A program made the position numbers and the translations under genes. From Spirochaetales bacterium (GTDB lineage: Bacteria; Spirochaetota; Spirochaetia; SZUA-6), in contig JALUUM010000022.1 of assembly GCA_027021365.1 (NCBI GenBank), forward strand, positions 83,150 through 144,376: a DNA stretch of 61,227 nt. The letters are read 5' to 3'. How positions within the stretch are numbered: the stretch's first letter is position 1; the number at the start of each line of letters is the position of its first letter. Shown here in pieces: positions 9,079 through 16,525 of this stretch. The notes beneath the pieces were generated by a model, which worked only from the letters and a program-made list of their open reading frames with translations, had not been told where the DNA came from and did no database searches.

Positions 9079-10515
9079 CTACCCTTTCAAAACGGCGATG
9101 GGTTTCAGTTTTGCAACGGGTAGGGCAAGCCCTGCTCCCGTGACAACCTCTATCACCTCGTCTATATCCTTGTATGCCTGGGGAGCCTCTTCCTTTATCC
9201 TCCTTCTATCCTCGCATATCAGGTAGATACCCTCCATTGCCCGCTTGAAATCTCTGTCGGATATCAATCCCTCTTTTCCCTTCTTCCCCGCCGCCTGTTT
9301 TCTGCTTAAAACCCTTCCCGCTCCGTGGTTTACCGAAAAGAAAGACTTCTCGGAACCGCTGTGGCCTAGGAGGACGTAGGATGCCGTCCCCATGGAGCCG
9401 GGAATGAGAACGGGCTGACCGATGTCCTCGAAAGGAGTTCCGGCCATCCTTCTGGCATCATAAGCCCTCGTTGCACCCTTCCTGTGGACGAAGTAATGTT
9501 TGCCACCGTAGGTTTCTTCCTTGGCAATGTTGTGCGTTACGTCGTAGAGTGTCTTCAGATGGGAGGAGTATTTCTTTCCCAGTACATCCCTCAAAGCCTT
9601 CCTCACCAGCACTGCCATCACTTCCCTGTTGGCAAAGGCGTAATTTGCCGCGCCATTCATTGCTTCGAGGTAATCCTCTGCTTCCGGTGAGTCCTTCTTG
9701 AAATAGAGAAGCTGGCCATTGGGAGGAATCAGGTTCTCCCTTGCCATGTAGGACTTCGCCTTTTTCATGTAGAAACCCGCTGTCTCATGACCAAGTCCCC
9801 TGGAACCTGAATGAATCATCACTGTAAACTGGCCCTGAAAGAGGCCAAGGCGGCTTGCCCTCTTTGTATCGAATACCTCTTCGACTCTTTGAAGTTCGAT
9901 GAAGTGGTTTCCCCCTCCGAGAGTGCCCATCTGCGGCATTCCCCTTTCAAGAGCGGTTGGTGGCAGCTTTGCAGCATTACCCCATAGACTTCCCCTGTCC
10001 TCCGTTCTTTCGATATCTTCGGCAAGAAGTGCTCGGCCTTCGCTGTTCTCAAGGAGGCCGAATCTTTCAAGTAAGTCTTCTATTTCTTCAAGGCCCCTGT
10101 TCAGGATGTTTCTCATTTCCCTATTTCCCATTTTCAGGTTCTTCTTCCCTTCGCCAAGAGGGATGAGCCTGGCAATTCCTTCGGCCAGTGTCTCCGTGTC
10201 TATCTCTGTTGCCTCGAAGGGGCTGGTAAGAAGTCGCATACCACAGTTGATATCGTAACCCACAGCTGATGGTGATATGAAGTTGGGAGTAACTAATATC
10301 GATCCTATGGGAACACCGTATCCCGTATGTATATCGGGAGTAGCAAGTACGATCGATTCTTCGTCTATACTTGCAGCATCAGTTATCTGTTTTATAGCTT
10401 CGTCTTCTACCTTTATTCTCTCGGAGAGAAAGAGAATCACATCCACCTTCATGTTTCCCATCCTGGGAATCACGTAGGTGAACTTTCCGGCCTTTTCCAT
10501 TTTGAGATCTGTCAT
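9079..10515 (-). CDS. rtcB: RtcB-type RNA 3'-phosphate/5'-OH ligase
   Basis: This GTP- and Mn-dependent RNA ligase repairs or splices RNA with 2',3'-cyclic phosphate ends. Family landmarks seen are DIHTGYGVPIG, the metal-binding cysteine in YDINCGMRLL, GGGNHFIELQ, and HSGSRGLGHE. The guanylylated histidine is in SVNHGAGR near the C terminus. The chosen ATG at 10515 has AGAGGA nine bases upstream and gives 478 residues. A GTG at 10548, directly after the ispF stop, is an alternative. No archease gene is adjacent. It appears to be part of the ispD-ispF-rtcB-nth string, so its expression may follow the housekeeping promoter upstream. Confidence 0.93.
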   Translation of the reverse strand: MTDLKMEKAGKFTYVIPRMGNMKVDVILFLSERIKVEDEAIKQITDAASIDEESIVLATPDIHTGYGVPIGSILVTPNFISPSAVGYDINCGMRLLTSPFEATEIDTETLAEGIARLIPLGEGKKNLKMGNREMRNILNRGLEEIEDLLERFGLLENSEGRALLAEDIERTEDRGSLWGNAAKLPPTALERGMPQMGTLGGGNHFIELQRVEEVFDTKRASRLGLFQGQFTVMIHSGSRGLGHETAGFYMKKAKSYMARENLIPPNGQLLYFKKDSPEAEDYLEAMNGAANYAFANREVMAVLVRKALRDVLGKKYSSHLKTLYDVTHNIAKEETYGGKHYFVHRKGATRAYDARRMAGTPFEDIGQPVLIPGSMGTASYVLLGHSGSEKSFFSVNHGAGRVLSRKQAAGKKGKEGLISDRDFKRAMEGIYLICEDRRRIKEEAPQAYKDIDEVIEVVTGAGLALPVAKLKPIAVLKG

Positions 10516-10548
10516 TTTGCGAATCCTCTTTCCCCCGAAAGGGATCAC

Positions 10549-11031
10549 TCATCTGCCCATATCGAGAAGTGTGATGGCGTATGCCTCTATTGCTTCGCCT
10601 CTTCCTGTGGAGTCGAGACCCTCCTTCGTCTTTGCCTTTATGCTTATATTTTCCCTGTCTGTACCGGTAATTCTTGCAATACTTTCACCTATGCTTCCCG
10701 TGAAGGGAGAGAGCTTTGGACTTTCAAGAATAATCGTACAATCCATGTTCACCACCCTGGCACCTCTGTCATTCATAAGTTTGATTGTCTTTGAAAGCAT
10801 CTCGGTACTTCTCATGTTCCTGTACCTCTCATCTCCCGGTGGAAAATGTTTCCCAATATCTCCCAGTGAAAGTGCACCGAGTATTGAATCGATCACAGCA
10901 TGTAAGAGGGCATCGCCATCTGAAAACCCCTCTTCTCCCTTCTCGGCAGGTATCTCGATTCCTCCTATGTAGAGCTTTCTTCCCCCTGTGAGCCTGTGAA
11001 TATCGTAACCAAAACCGATTCTCACATTCAC
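10549..11031 (-). CDS. ispF: 2-C-methyl-D-erythritol 2,4-cyclodiphosphate synthase
   Basis: An enzyme of the non-mevalonate isoprenoid pathway that closes the cyclic diphosphate. Its 160 residues match the usual length. Metal-binding DIHRL at about residue 10 (D and H ligands) and GDALLHAVIDSILGA with the second histidine are present. GDIGKHFPP and the C-terminal GRGEAIEAYAITLL also fit. It starts with an ATG that overlaps the end of ispD by four bases, so the two pathway steps are translationally coupled, as often seen. Confidence 0.95.
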   Translation of the reverse strand: MNVRIGFGYDIHRLTGGRKLYIGGIEIPAEKGEEGFSDGDALLHAVIDSILGALSLGDIGKHFPPGDERYRNMRSTEMLSKTIKLMNDRGARVVNMDCTIILESPKLSPFTGSIGESIARITGTDRENISIKAKTKEGLDSTGRGEAIEAYAITLLDMGR

Positions 11032-11732
11032 TTAAAGAGATCCTCCTTATAGGTTATCTTCCTATTCCTCTTGCTGCCTGGAACAGTGTATACCGGATGA
11101 AAGAATGTGCTGTAGAGTTCGGCATCGTCCTGGGCATTATCGTATCCATCTTTAAAGGCATTTTCATGGGCGGTAAGAATCTCGTTGAAATTGAAACCCT
11201 GTGGAGTTTGAGCGGCAAATAACATGTTTTTGGGTGGGTGTGCCAGTATGAAACCGGAATCTCCCACCACTTTCACTGCATCCGGTATCTCTATTACAGG
11301 AATACAGGCGCCGTATTCTAAAGTTCCGTGTATTACACCTTCGATTATGTTCTTTTCTATCCAGGGTCTTGCGCCGTCATGAATCAGTACGATATCCGGA
11401 ATATTCCTGTCCGGCTCGTCATTAGGCCTACCCTTGGCCGGAGCTTCTGCCAGAAATTTTAAAGCGTTGAAAACCGAGAGTTGCCTTGTCCTGCCACCCT
11501 CGACAAAGGAGATTCTTTCTGCCGGTATATGTTCGGGTAGCATCCTCTCGACTTTCCCTGCGTCACCCCGAGGAAGTGTAACTACGAGCCTCTCTACAGC
11601 CTCCACGGAGAGAAATGTCTCCATACTCCATAGAAGAACGGGTTTTCCGCCAAGATGAATGTATTCCTTCTTCTTACCTGTACCGAGACGCTTGCTCGAG
11701 CCTGCCGCTGTGATTATTGCGACGACCTTCAT
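11028..11732 (-). CDS. ispD: 2-C-methyl-D-erythritol 4-phosphate cytidylyltransferase
   Basis: This enzyme transfers CMP from CTP to methylerythritol phosphate, two steps before IspF. Its 234 residues begin with the nucleotide-binding signature IITAAGSSKRLG, followed by YIHLGGKPVLLWSMETF. The substrate loop VLIHDGARPWI and the late FAAQTPQGF are diagnostic. The C-terminal segment KITYKEDL fits the family. A short insert (about residues 107-120) is not conserved in most homologues. It lies 31 bases downstream of carD and overlaps ispF by four bases. Confidence 0.95.
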   Translation of the reverse strand: MKVVAIITAAGSSKRLGTGKKKEYIHLGGKPVLLWSMETFLSVEAVERLVVTLPRGDAGKVERMLPEHIPAERISFVEGGRTRQLSVFNALKFLAEAPAKGRPNDEPDRNIPDIVLIHDGARPWIEKNIIEGVIHGTLEYGACIPVIEIPDAVKVVGDSGFILAHPPKNMLFAAQTPQGFNFNEILTAHENAFKDGYDNAQDDAELYSTFFHPVYTVPGSKRNRKITYKEDLFK

Positions 11733-11763
11733 CAGATTATTCCGTGCAATTAGTTAATGGGTA

Positions 11764-12282
11764 TCATACATTGATCTGAAGCCTGCTGAAAATGATTTCT
11801 TCCACTTCTTCCTTCTTTTTGTGCAGAGAGAAGGAAATCTCGTCCACGAGGAGTTTCAGTGCATTGTCATATAGTTTTCTCTCCAGTATGGGAAGCTCTT
11901 TGATCTGGCTCCTGTGGTAGAGCGCCCGCACTACCGTTGCTATGTCCAGGACGCTTCCCTTCTTAAGGAGGTCGAGGTTCATCTGGTAGCGGAGTTTCCA
12001 ATCTGCAGGAATTGGTTCGTAGTCCTCGGAAATCAGTTTCAGGGCTTTCTGAGCTTCCTTCTTGTTTACTATCGGCCTTATTCCCAGCTCGTCTGCCCTT
12101 TCAACAGGGACCATGATGGTCATGTCAGTGACTTCAAGGTAGATGATGTAGTAGAGAAGTTTCTGATCCTTGAACTCTCTCTCTTCGATGGCTTTGATAT
12201 GTCCCACCCCCTGTATCGGATAGACTATTTCCTGTCCTACCTTGTATCTCGGGGTGGATTTCTTCTTTTCAAGGGATTTCAT
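11764..12282 (-). CDS. carD: CarD-family RNA polymerase-binding transcription factor
   Basis: The CarD/CdnL family binds the beta subunit of RNA polymerase and stabilises open complexes at promoters. The N-terminal RNA-polymerase-interacting domain is visible as YKVGQEIVYPIQGVGHIKAI. It is followed by the YYIIYLEVTDMTIMVPVERA segment and a helical C-terminal DNA-contacting domain that ends in KKKEEVEEIIFSRLQI. The frame is open to a TTG at 12318, but that TTG is part of a promoter -35 element. The ATG at 12282 sits about seven bases after the -10 element and no Shine-Dalgarno sequence precedes it, so the message is probably leaderless. The protein is 172 residues. ispD follows after 31 bases. 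Confidence 0.9.
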   Translation of the reverse strand: MKSLEKKKSTPRYKVGQEIVYPIQGVGHIKAIEEREFKDQKLLYYIIYLEVTDMTIMVPVERADELGIRPIVNKKEAQKALKLISEDYEPIPADWKLRYQMNLDLLKKGSVLDIATVVRALYHRSQIKELPILERKLYDNALKLLVDEISFSLHKKKEEVEEIIFSRLQINV

Positions 12283-12289
12283 ATTTATT

Positions 12290-12318
12290 AATATAGCAAA
12301 TAAATGATCTTTAGTCAA
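12290..12318 (-). promoter_or_regulatory. Sigma-70-type promoter of carD, apparently leaderless
   Basis: On the minus strand TTGACT (12318-12313) is followed by a 17-base spacer and TATATT (12295-12290). Seven bases later comes the carD ATG at 12282. Transcription would start at or within a base or two of the initiation codon. Confidence 0.7.
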
Positions 12319-12345
12319 AGAAGCCCTTTCAAAATAGGGGCTTTG
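12316..12345 (-). terminator. Possible hairpin between the NlpC/P60-like gene and carD
   Basis: CAAAG plus GCCC (12316-12326, AA bulge) can pair with GGGCTTTG (12338-12345). No T tract follows on either strand, so termination is only a possibility. It abuts the carD -35 element and would insulate carD from upstream transcription. Confidence 0.35.
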
Positions 12346-12403
12346 AATAATGTGCTTTTATCCGTCTACGCCATGTTCCTCATGTGAATATTCTGCCTGC
12401 AAG

Positions 12404-13168
12404 TCAATACTCGTATGCCTTTCCGAAGGCTCTTAGCAGTTGACTCGCAAGCCATTTGGATGGATGCCTAACGCCCGCCACCTTCATTCTCATCGGTGCA
12501 TTGACAATTATCTGCTTACCGTTGCTCTTTCTTACATACACGTCAGGATAAAGCAGGTTCATTCTTTCAATGGTGATTCCCTTTCTGATATGGTCGTGAA
12601 CATACTGAATCGTGCCGTCCGATTTTACTCCGACAACCATTCCCACATGCGTAAGGTAATCATTCCACTTTCCGTCACCGTTCCTGTCGTAGGTATTGTC
12701 CCAGAATATCAGGTCCCCCGGGACCGGATAGTTGGTCAGGTATATAAGTTTTCTGTTATAAAGCATCTTGTATAGCCTTAGTACCCCGTTACCGGTGTAT
12801 CTGGAAAAATCCCTCGAAAGGTCGATTCCCGCATAGTAGTAGATTGCCAGAACAGTGCCGGTACAGTCGAAGTTGAATCGCCTGCCCCTTACAACAATCC
12901 TGTCCTTGATTCCGACAAGGTTGTATGCACCCTCCACCAGTTTTTTTTGCAGAGGTGTGAGAGCTTTTTCAGGATACTCCCTGTAAGCTGCTTGAGAAGA
13001 TTGGCTTTTCCCCGTCGAAGTGCCTTTTTCCGTCGTCCCTTTCTTTGAATGAGGTCCGAATAGAGAAACCCTTTCGCTGCCGGACTGGCTAAGCTTTCTG
13101 GTTGTTGCACAGGAAGAAAGAAAGAGTAGGGAAATTACTGCAAATATCGATACTATTGCTTTCTTCAT
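12404..13168 (-). CDS. NlpC/P60- or CHAP-like cysteine hydrolase lipoprotein
   Basis: A lipoprotein of 254 residues with signal MKKAIVSIFAVISLLFLSSC, where the cysteine at the end of LSSC is the lipidation site. A low-complexity linker rich in Ser, Thr, Lys and Gly follows to about residue 65. The hydrolase domain shows a candidate nucleophile in FNFDCTGTVLAIYYYAGID, a histidine in YLTHVGMVVGV and another in YVHDH, the order expected for papain-like peptidoglycan hydrolases. VPGDLIFWDN is typical of NlpC/P60. A calcium-loop-like insert, DRNGDGKWND, lies between the two. It probably acts on murein from the outer or inner membrane. It stands alone upstream of carD on the same strand. Confidence 0.75.
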   Translation of the reverse strand: MKKAIVSIFAVISLLFLSSCATTRKLSQSGSERVSLFGPHSKKGTTEKGTSTGKSQSSQAAYREYPEKALTPLQKKLVEGAYNLVGIKDRIVVRGRRFNFDCTGTVLAIYYYAGIDLSRDFSRYTGNGVLRLYKMLYNRKLIYLTNYPVPGDLIFWDNTYDRNGDGKWNDYLTHVGMVVGVKSDGTIQYVHDHIRKGITIERMNLLYPDVYVRKSNGKQIIVNAPMRMKVAGVRHPSKWLASQLLRAFGKAYEY

Positions 13169-13206
13169 ACATGTCCATTATCGGAATATATCACAATAAA
13201 ATTTCC

Positions 13207-14121
13207 TTATCCTGATTTTCTCTCTTTGAGTTTTCCGTGAAGGTAGAGGATCGTTGCTGAAATGAAGAGTATGTAGGAGGGATATTCAAGTATCCTTGGG
13301 CTTTCGTGAAGAATGAGATAGGCATTTATGCTGGAGAGTATCGGCTCTGCCAGAGTGAAGAATGAAACGAATAGTGGTGAAAAATGCCTTACCGCATAGT
13401 TGTTTGATGTATGGCCTATCAGTGTCGGAAATACTACCAATGCAAGAAGGAATAGAATGGAGGTCAGGTCCCCGGTATTTACATTGTATATGTCTCCCGT
13501 TATGAAAGTGATGGGCAGGGTAAGTATTCCTCCCCATAGGTACATGATATGAATTATTACCAGATGAGGTAAATTGCCTGCAAACTGTTTCACCGCTATC
13601 AGGTAGAGAACGAAGAGCAGCATGGAGAGAAAGCAGAGTATCGCCCCGTACATTCCCTCATCGGGGTTTATGCCTCCCCCCTTGGATATGAATAGCCATA
13701 GTGATCCTGCAAGAACGAGCAGAAGTGCTACGATTGTTTTTAAGGTGAGCCTCTCCCTGTAGAAGAGAGCCGCTCCGATGGCAAAAAAGATGGGATTAAT
13801 CGAAAAGATGAAGGTACCCGTTGCGACGAGTGTGAGTTTTATCCCGATGACCCAGAGCTGAAAGTGAAGGCCAAGGAGCAAGCCGGGTATGAAAAGGAGG
13901 AACAGTTTCCGGTGGGAGGTTGCCAGTGCTTTTTTCAAATCTCCGTAGCAGAGAGGCAGAATAAGAAGGCCCGCTATCAGTATCCGTAGGGAGGCAATCA
14001 CCGTAGGAGGAAATCTGCAGAGTTTTATGAAGATGGAGGAAAAGCCGAATGAAAGGGTACCGACAATGAGAAAGGTGATTGCCTTTTTCTTTTCTCCTCG
14101 CGTGTTTACCCTGTTTTCCAT
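13207..14121 (-). CDS. EamA/DMT-family permease
   Basis: A ten-helix drug/metabolite transporter of 304 residues. The first half has FLIVGTLSFGFSSIFIKLCR, and the ends of both halves show the usual helix-ending pattern (LFYRERLTLKTIVALLLVLA and LILHESPRILEYPSYILF). It is divergent from the PfpI gene across about 165 bases. It differs clearly from the DMT protein encoded at 713-1597, so the two are not recent duplicates. Substrate unknown. Confidence 0.85.
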   Translation of the reverse strand: MENRVNTRGEKKKAITFLIVGTLSFGFSSIFIKLCRFPPTVIASLRILIAGLLILPLCYGDLKKALATSHRKLFLLFIPGLLLGLHFQLWVIGIKLTLVATGTFIFSINPIFFAIGAALFYRERLTLKTIVALLLVLAGSLWLFISKGGGINPDEGMYGAILCFLSMLLFVLYLIAVKQFAGNLPHLVIIHIMYLWGGILTLPITFITGDIYNVNTGDLTSILFLLALVVFPTLIGHTSNNYAVRHFSPLFVSFFTLAEPILSSINAYLILHESPRILEYPSYILFISATILYLHGKLKERKSG

Positions 14122-14221
14122 TATTTTTCAGGCTCCCTCTGTAACCCCGATCTATCGTAAGATCTGTCGCAAGGCAGCAATCTTATTCCTGCATGTTCGC
14201 ATTTTGCCTTCATTCATGCTA

Positions 14222-14250
14222 TTATCAAGGGGGCACGATTACTGTAGAAT
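14222..14250 (+). promoter_or_regulatory. Probable promoter of the PfpI/citrate-synthase-like pair
   Basis: TTATCA (14222-14227), a 17-base spacer and TAGAAT (14245-14250) precede the PfpI start at 14288. Matches to the sigma-70 consensus are four of six and five of six. Confidence 0.45.
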
Positions 14251-14287
14251 AGTATTAAACCAAATACAAGGAGAAAGGAGAAGTAGG

Positions 14288-14806
14288 ATGATTCTAACGG
14301 GAAGAAAGATAGCAATTCTCGCCGAGAGGAATTACAATACCCTGGAGCTGTGGTATCCGCTTTACAGGATGAAGGAAGAGGGTGCCACCGTGAAGGTAGT
14401 GGGTTCAGGCGGTGCCACACAGTACGAAAGCAAGGTCGGCCTTCCGGTGAAGGTTGATGTTCAGGCAGAGGATGTGAGCGGAAAGGATTTTGATGCTGTA
14501 ATAATCCCGGGAGGGTATGCACCGGATTACATGAGAAGACACGAGGCCATGCTTAAGCTGGTAAGGGAGATAGATGAGAAGGATGGTGTTATCGCAATGA
14601 TATGCCATGCTGCATGGGTGGCGATTTCTGCCGGAGTGATAAAGGGCAAGATGGCAACCTGTGTTTCTTCGATAAAGGATGACCTTGAAAATGCAGGTGG
14701 AATATATGTAGACAGAGAGGTTGTCAAGGATGAGAATATCATTTCCTCGAGGGGCCCCAATGATCTTCCTGCGTTCTGCAGGACGATAATAGAAGAGTTG
14801 TCCTGA
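14288..14806 (+). CDS. DJ-1/PfpI-family protein
   Basis: A cytoplasmic class I glutamine-amidotransferase-fold protein of 172 residues. The nucleophile elbow GVIAMICHAAWVAISAG contains the family cysteine followed by histidine, and IIPGGYAPDYMR and ISSRGPNDLPAFC fit PfpI-like proteins. Relatives are described as proteases, glyoxalases or deglycases, so function beyond stress protection is uncertain. A long frame extends upstream to 14027, but the ATG at 14288 has AAGGAGAAG just before it and matches where homology starts. The citrate-synthase-like gene follows 12 bases after the stop, so the two are likely one operon. Confidence 0.85.
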   Translation: MILTGRKIAILAERNYNTLELWYPLYRMKEEGATVKVVGSGGATQYESKVGLPVKVDVQAEDVSGKDFDAVIIPGGYAPDYMRRHEAMLKLVREIDEKDGVIAMICHAAWVAISAGVIKGKMATCVSSIKDDLENAGGIYVDREVVKDENIISSRGPNDLPAFCRTIIEELS

Positions 14807-14818
14807 GGGGTTCCTGAG

Positions 14819-15643
14819 ATGAAGGAGAGAGAACCCTTTCACTGGAGAACATCGATAGCCTACAAGACGAGAGACAGTATCGTTGTAAGGGGTTACGATC
14901 TCAATGAGCTGGTGGGAAATATCAATTTTACCGAGATGGCATACCTCGTTATCACCGGGGAACTTCCCGATAGAAAAAAGAAAATTCTCCTGGATGCACT
15001 TCTCGTTTCACTTGCAGAGCATGCATTTTCTCCCTCTTCTGTTTCTGCGCGCTTCGTTGCTTCTGGCGGAGTGCCATTGAATACTGCGGTAGCGGGAGGA
15101 GTGCTAGCCATGGGAGAAAGACATGCCTCTGCAGATATTCCTGCAAGGATGTACATAGAGGGGATAGAGGAGTGTGAGAGGGAGAGTATTTCCATCGAGG
15201 AAAGTGCCGAACGGATTGTTGCAAGGTACAGAAAGGAAGGGCGTATCCTGAACGGGTATCACCACCCGCAGCATGTGAAGGACCCACGGGTGGAGAGGCT
15301 TTTCGAGATAGCACGTGACAATGGCTTGTATGACAGGCACTGCAAGCTCGCCCGTGCCATAGAGGAGATGACGGAGAAGTATTACAGCAGGAGGCTGTAC
15401 ATGAATGCTCCCGGTGCATTTGCAGCAATAGGGTGTGACATGGGTTTGAAACCCGGCCAGATAAAGGGATTGATAATACTCTCCCGCACCGTTTCACTGG
15501 TAGCACACAGCCTCGAGGAAATGGAGAGGGAGAGGGGATGGAGGGCATCGACAAAATCGGAGATTGTACAACCCCTCGACCTTAGCCTGCAGCTGCCCCA
15601 GTATTACGACGGACCACCAGAGAGGAGACTGGAAAAGTCATAA
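14819..15643 (+). CDS. Short citrate-synthase/citryl-CoA-lyase-like protein
   Basis: This protein of 274 residues resembles the compact citryl-CoA lyase branch of the citrate synthase superfamily rather than full-length citrate synthase (about 370-430 residues). Family features are VVRGYDLNELVGNINFTEMA, GVLAMGERHAS and ILNGYHHPQHVKDPRVERLF, which supply two of the expected active-site histidines. The third catalytic residue of the superfamily is an aspartate in a segment like NVDG. Here the matching segment appears to be MNAPGAFAAIGCDMG, so the aspartate may be missing. It could therefore be a non-standard lyase/condensing enzyme or a non-catalytic paralogue. It follows the PfpI gene closely and ends before a minus-strand terminator. 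Confidence 0.7.
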   Translation: MKEREPFHWRTSIAYKTRDSIVVRGYDLNELVGNINFTEMAYLVITGELPDRKKKILLDALLVSLAEHAFSPSSVSARFVASGGVPLNTAVAGGVLAMGERHASADIPARMYIEGIEECERESISIEESAERIVARYRKEGRILNGYHHPQHVKDPRVERLFEIARDNGLYDRHCKLARAIEEMTEKYYSRRLYMNAPGAFAAIGCDMGLKPGQIKGLIILSRTVSLVAHSLEEMERERGWRASTKSEIVQPLDLSLQLPQYYDGPPERRLEKS

Positions 15644-15665
15644 TCTTGTTTGATATCTTGTTCTT

Positions 15666-15712
15666 AAAAAAATCCGCTATCAGAGGCCTCATTAAGAGGT
15701 ATGATAGCGGAT
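15666..15712 (-). terminator. Rho-independent terminator of the aldolase/aminotransferase/HAD operon
   Basis: ATCCGCTATCA (15672-15682) pairs perfectly with TGATAGCGGAT (15702-15712), with further pairing inside. Read on the minus strand the stem runs into seven T residues (15672-15666). It lies just after the stop of the HAD gene and also separates it from the convergent citrate-synthase-like gene. Confidence 0.85.
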
Positions 15713-15739
15713 CTCATAAGGAGGTATGGAGGTATTGTG

Positions 15740-16504
15740 TTATGACGAGAAGTACTCTACCAGCTGTTTTGCGTAGAGTACACCGTCGAATTTCAGTGAA
15801 TCTCCGCCTTTCTTGAGTTCACACTTCACTCCGTCCGGTTCACCGAGGCATGATACTATTATATCCGCCTCTTTAAGGTTTTCCCTTTCCGTATAAACAT
15901 TTGTTGTTGCAACGACATTTAGACCTGCTGCCTTTGCCGCGAGTACGCCGTTTCTAGAATCTTCGATTACTATAACCTCTTCCGGCTTCAAACCGGTCTT
16001 TTCCAGGGCAAGCATGTATATCTCGGGATCAGGTTTCTTCTTCTTTACAACATCACCGGCCAGTACGAAGTCGAATTTGATATCCTCCAAGATCTTATAG
16101 GCAACAGCATGAGCGGCTTTCTCGTTTGATGTGGTACATATCCCAAGCTTCAAGCCCATCTCGTTGATCTCCTTCATTATCCTGTGAATTCCCGGCCTCA
16201 GGGGAAGCTGGCCACTCTCTATCAGTTCTATGAATATCTCGGTCTTTCTCTTGTGAAGTTTCTTTATCAGTTCATCCTCTTCCTCCGGCTTTACCGGGAC
16301 ACCGAATCCCTTCGTGTGGAGGTAATGCCTCATCCTTTCCTTCCCGCCTGCTATCTGGAGGAGTTGGTGATACTCTTCCACATCCCACTGGAAATCGTAG
16401 CCAAACTCCTTAAAAGTCTTGTTGAATGCAACCCGGTGTCCGTCCCTCTCCGTATCGATTATCACTCCATCCTGGTCAAAAAAGAATCCCTTTATTTCTG
16501 CCAT
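15740..16504 (-). CDS. HAD-superfamily phosphatase (CbbY/phosphoglucomutase-like)
   Basis: A cytoplasmic HAD hydrolase of 254 residues. Motif I is FFFDQDGVIIDTE, with the nucleophilic aspartate and the general acid/base aspartate. An alpha-helical cap occupies about residues 20-90. Motif II is GICTTSNEK, the lysine is in KKKKPDPEIYMLAL, and motif IV is VIEDSRNGVLAAKAAG. This pattern fits sugar-phosphate phosphatases and phosphomutases. It does not show the cap lysine arrangement expected of phosphonoacetaldehyde hydrolase, so I do not call it PhnX. It is the last gene of the regulator-aldolase-aminotransferase operon and probably removes phosphate from an intermediate made there. Confidence 0.82.
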   Translation of the reverse strand: MAEIKGFFFDQDGVIIDTERDGHRVAFNKTFKEFGYDFQWDVEEYHQLLQIAGGKERMRHYLHTKGFGVPVKPEEEDELIKKLHKRKTEIFIELIESGQLPLRPGIHRIMKEINEMGLKLGICTTSNEKAAHAVAYKILEDIKFDFVLAGDVVKKKKPDPEIYMLALEKTGLKPEEVIVIEDSRNGVLAAKAAGLNVVATTNVYTERENLKEADIIVSCLGEPDGVKCELKKGGDSLKFDGVLYAKQLVEYFSS

Positions 16505-16525
16505 ATGCTTTCACCTCCCTGAAAA

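Noticed and set aside
14027..14287. Upstream extension of the PfpI frame
   Set aside because: Homology and a strong Shine-Dalgarno sequence start at 14288, and the extension overlaps the divergent DMT gene.
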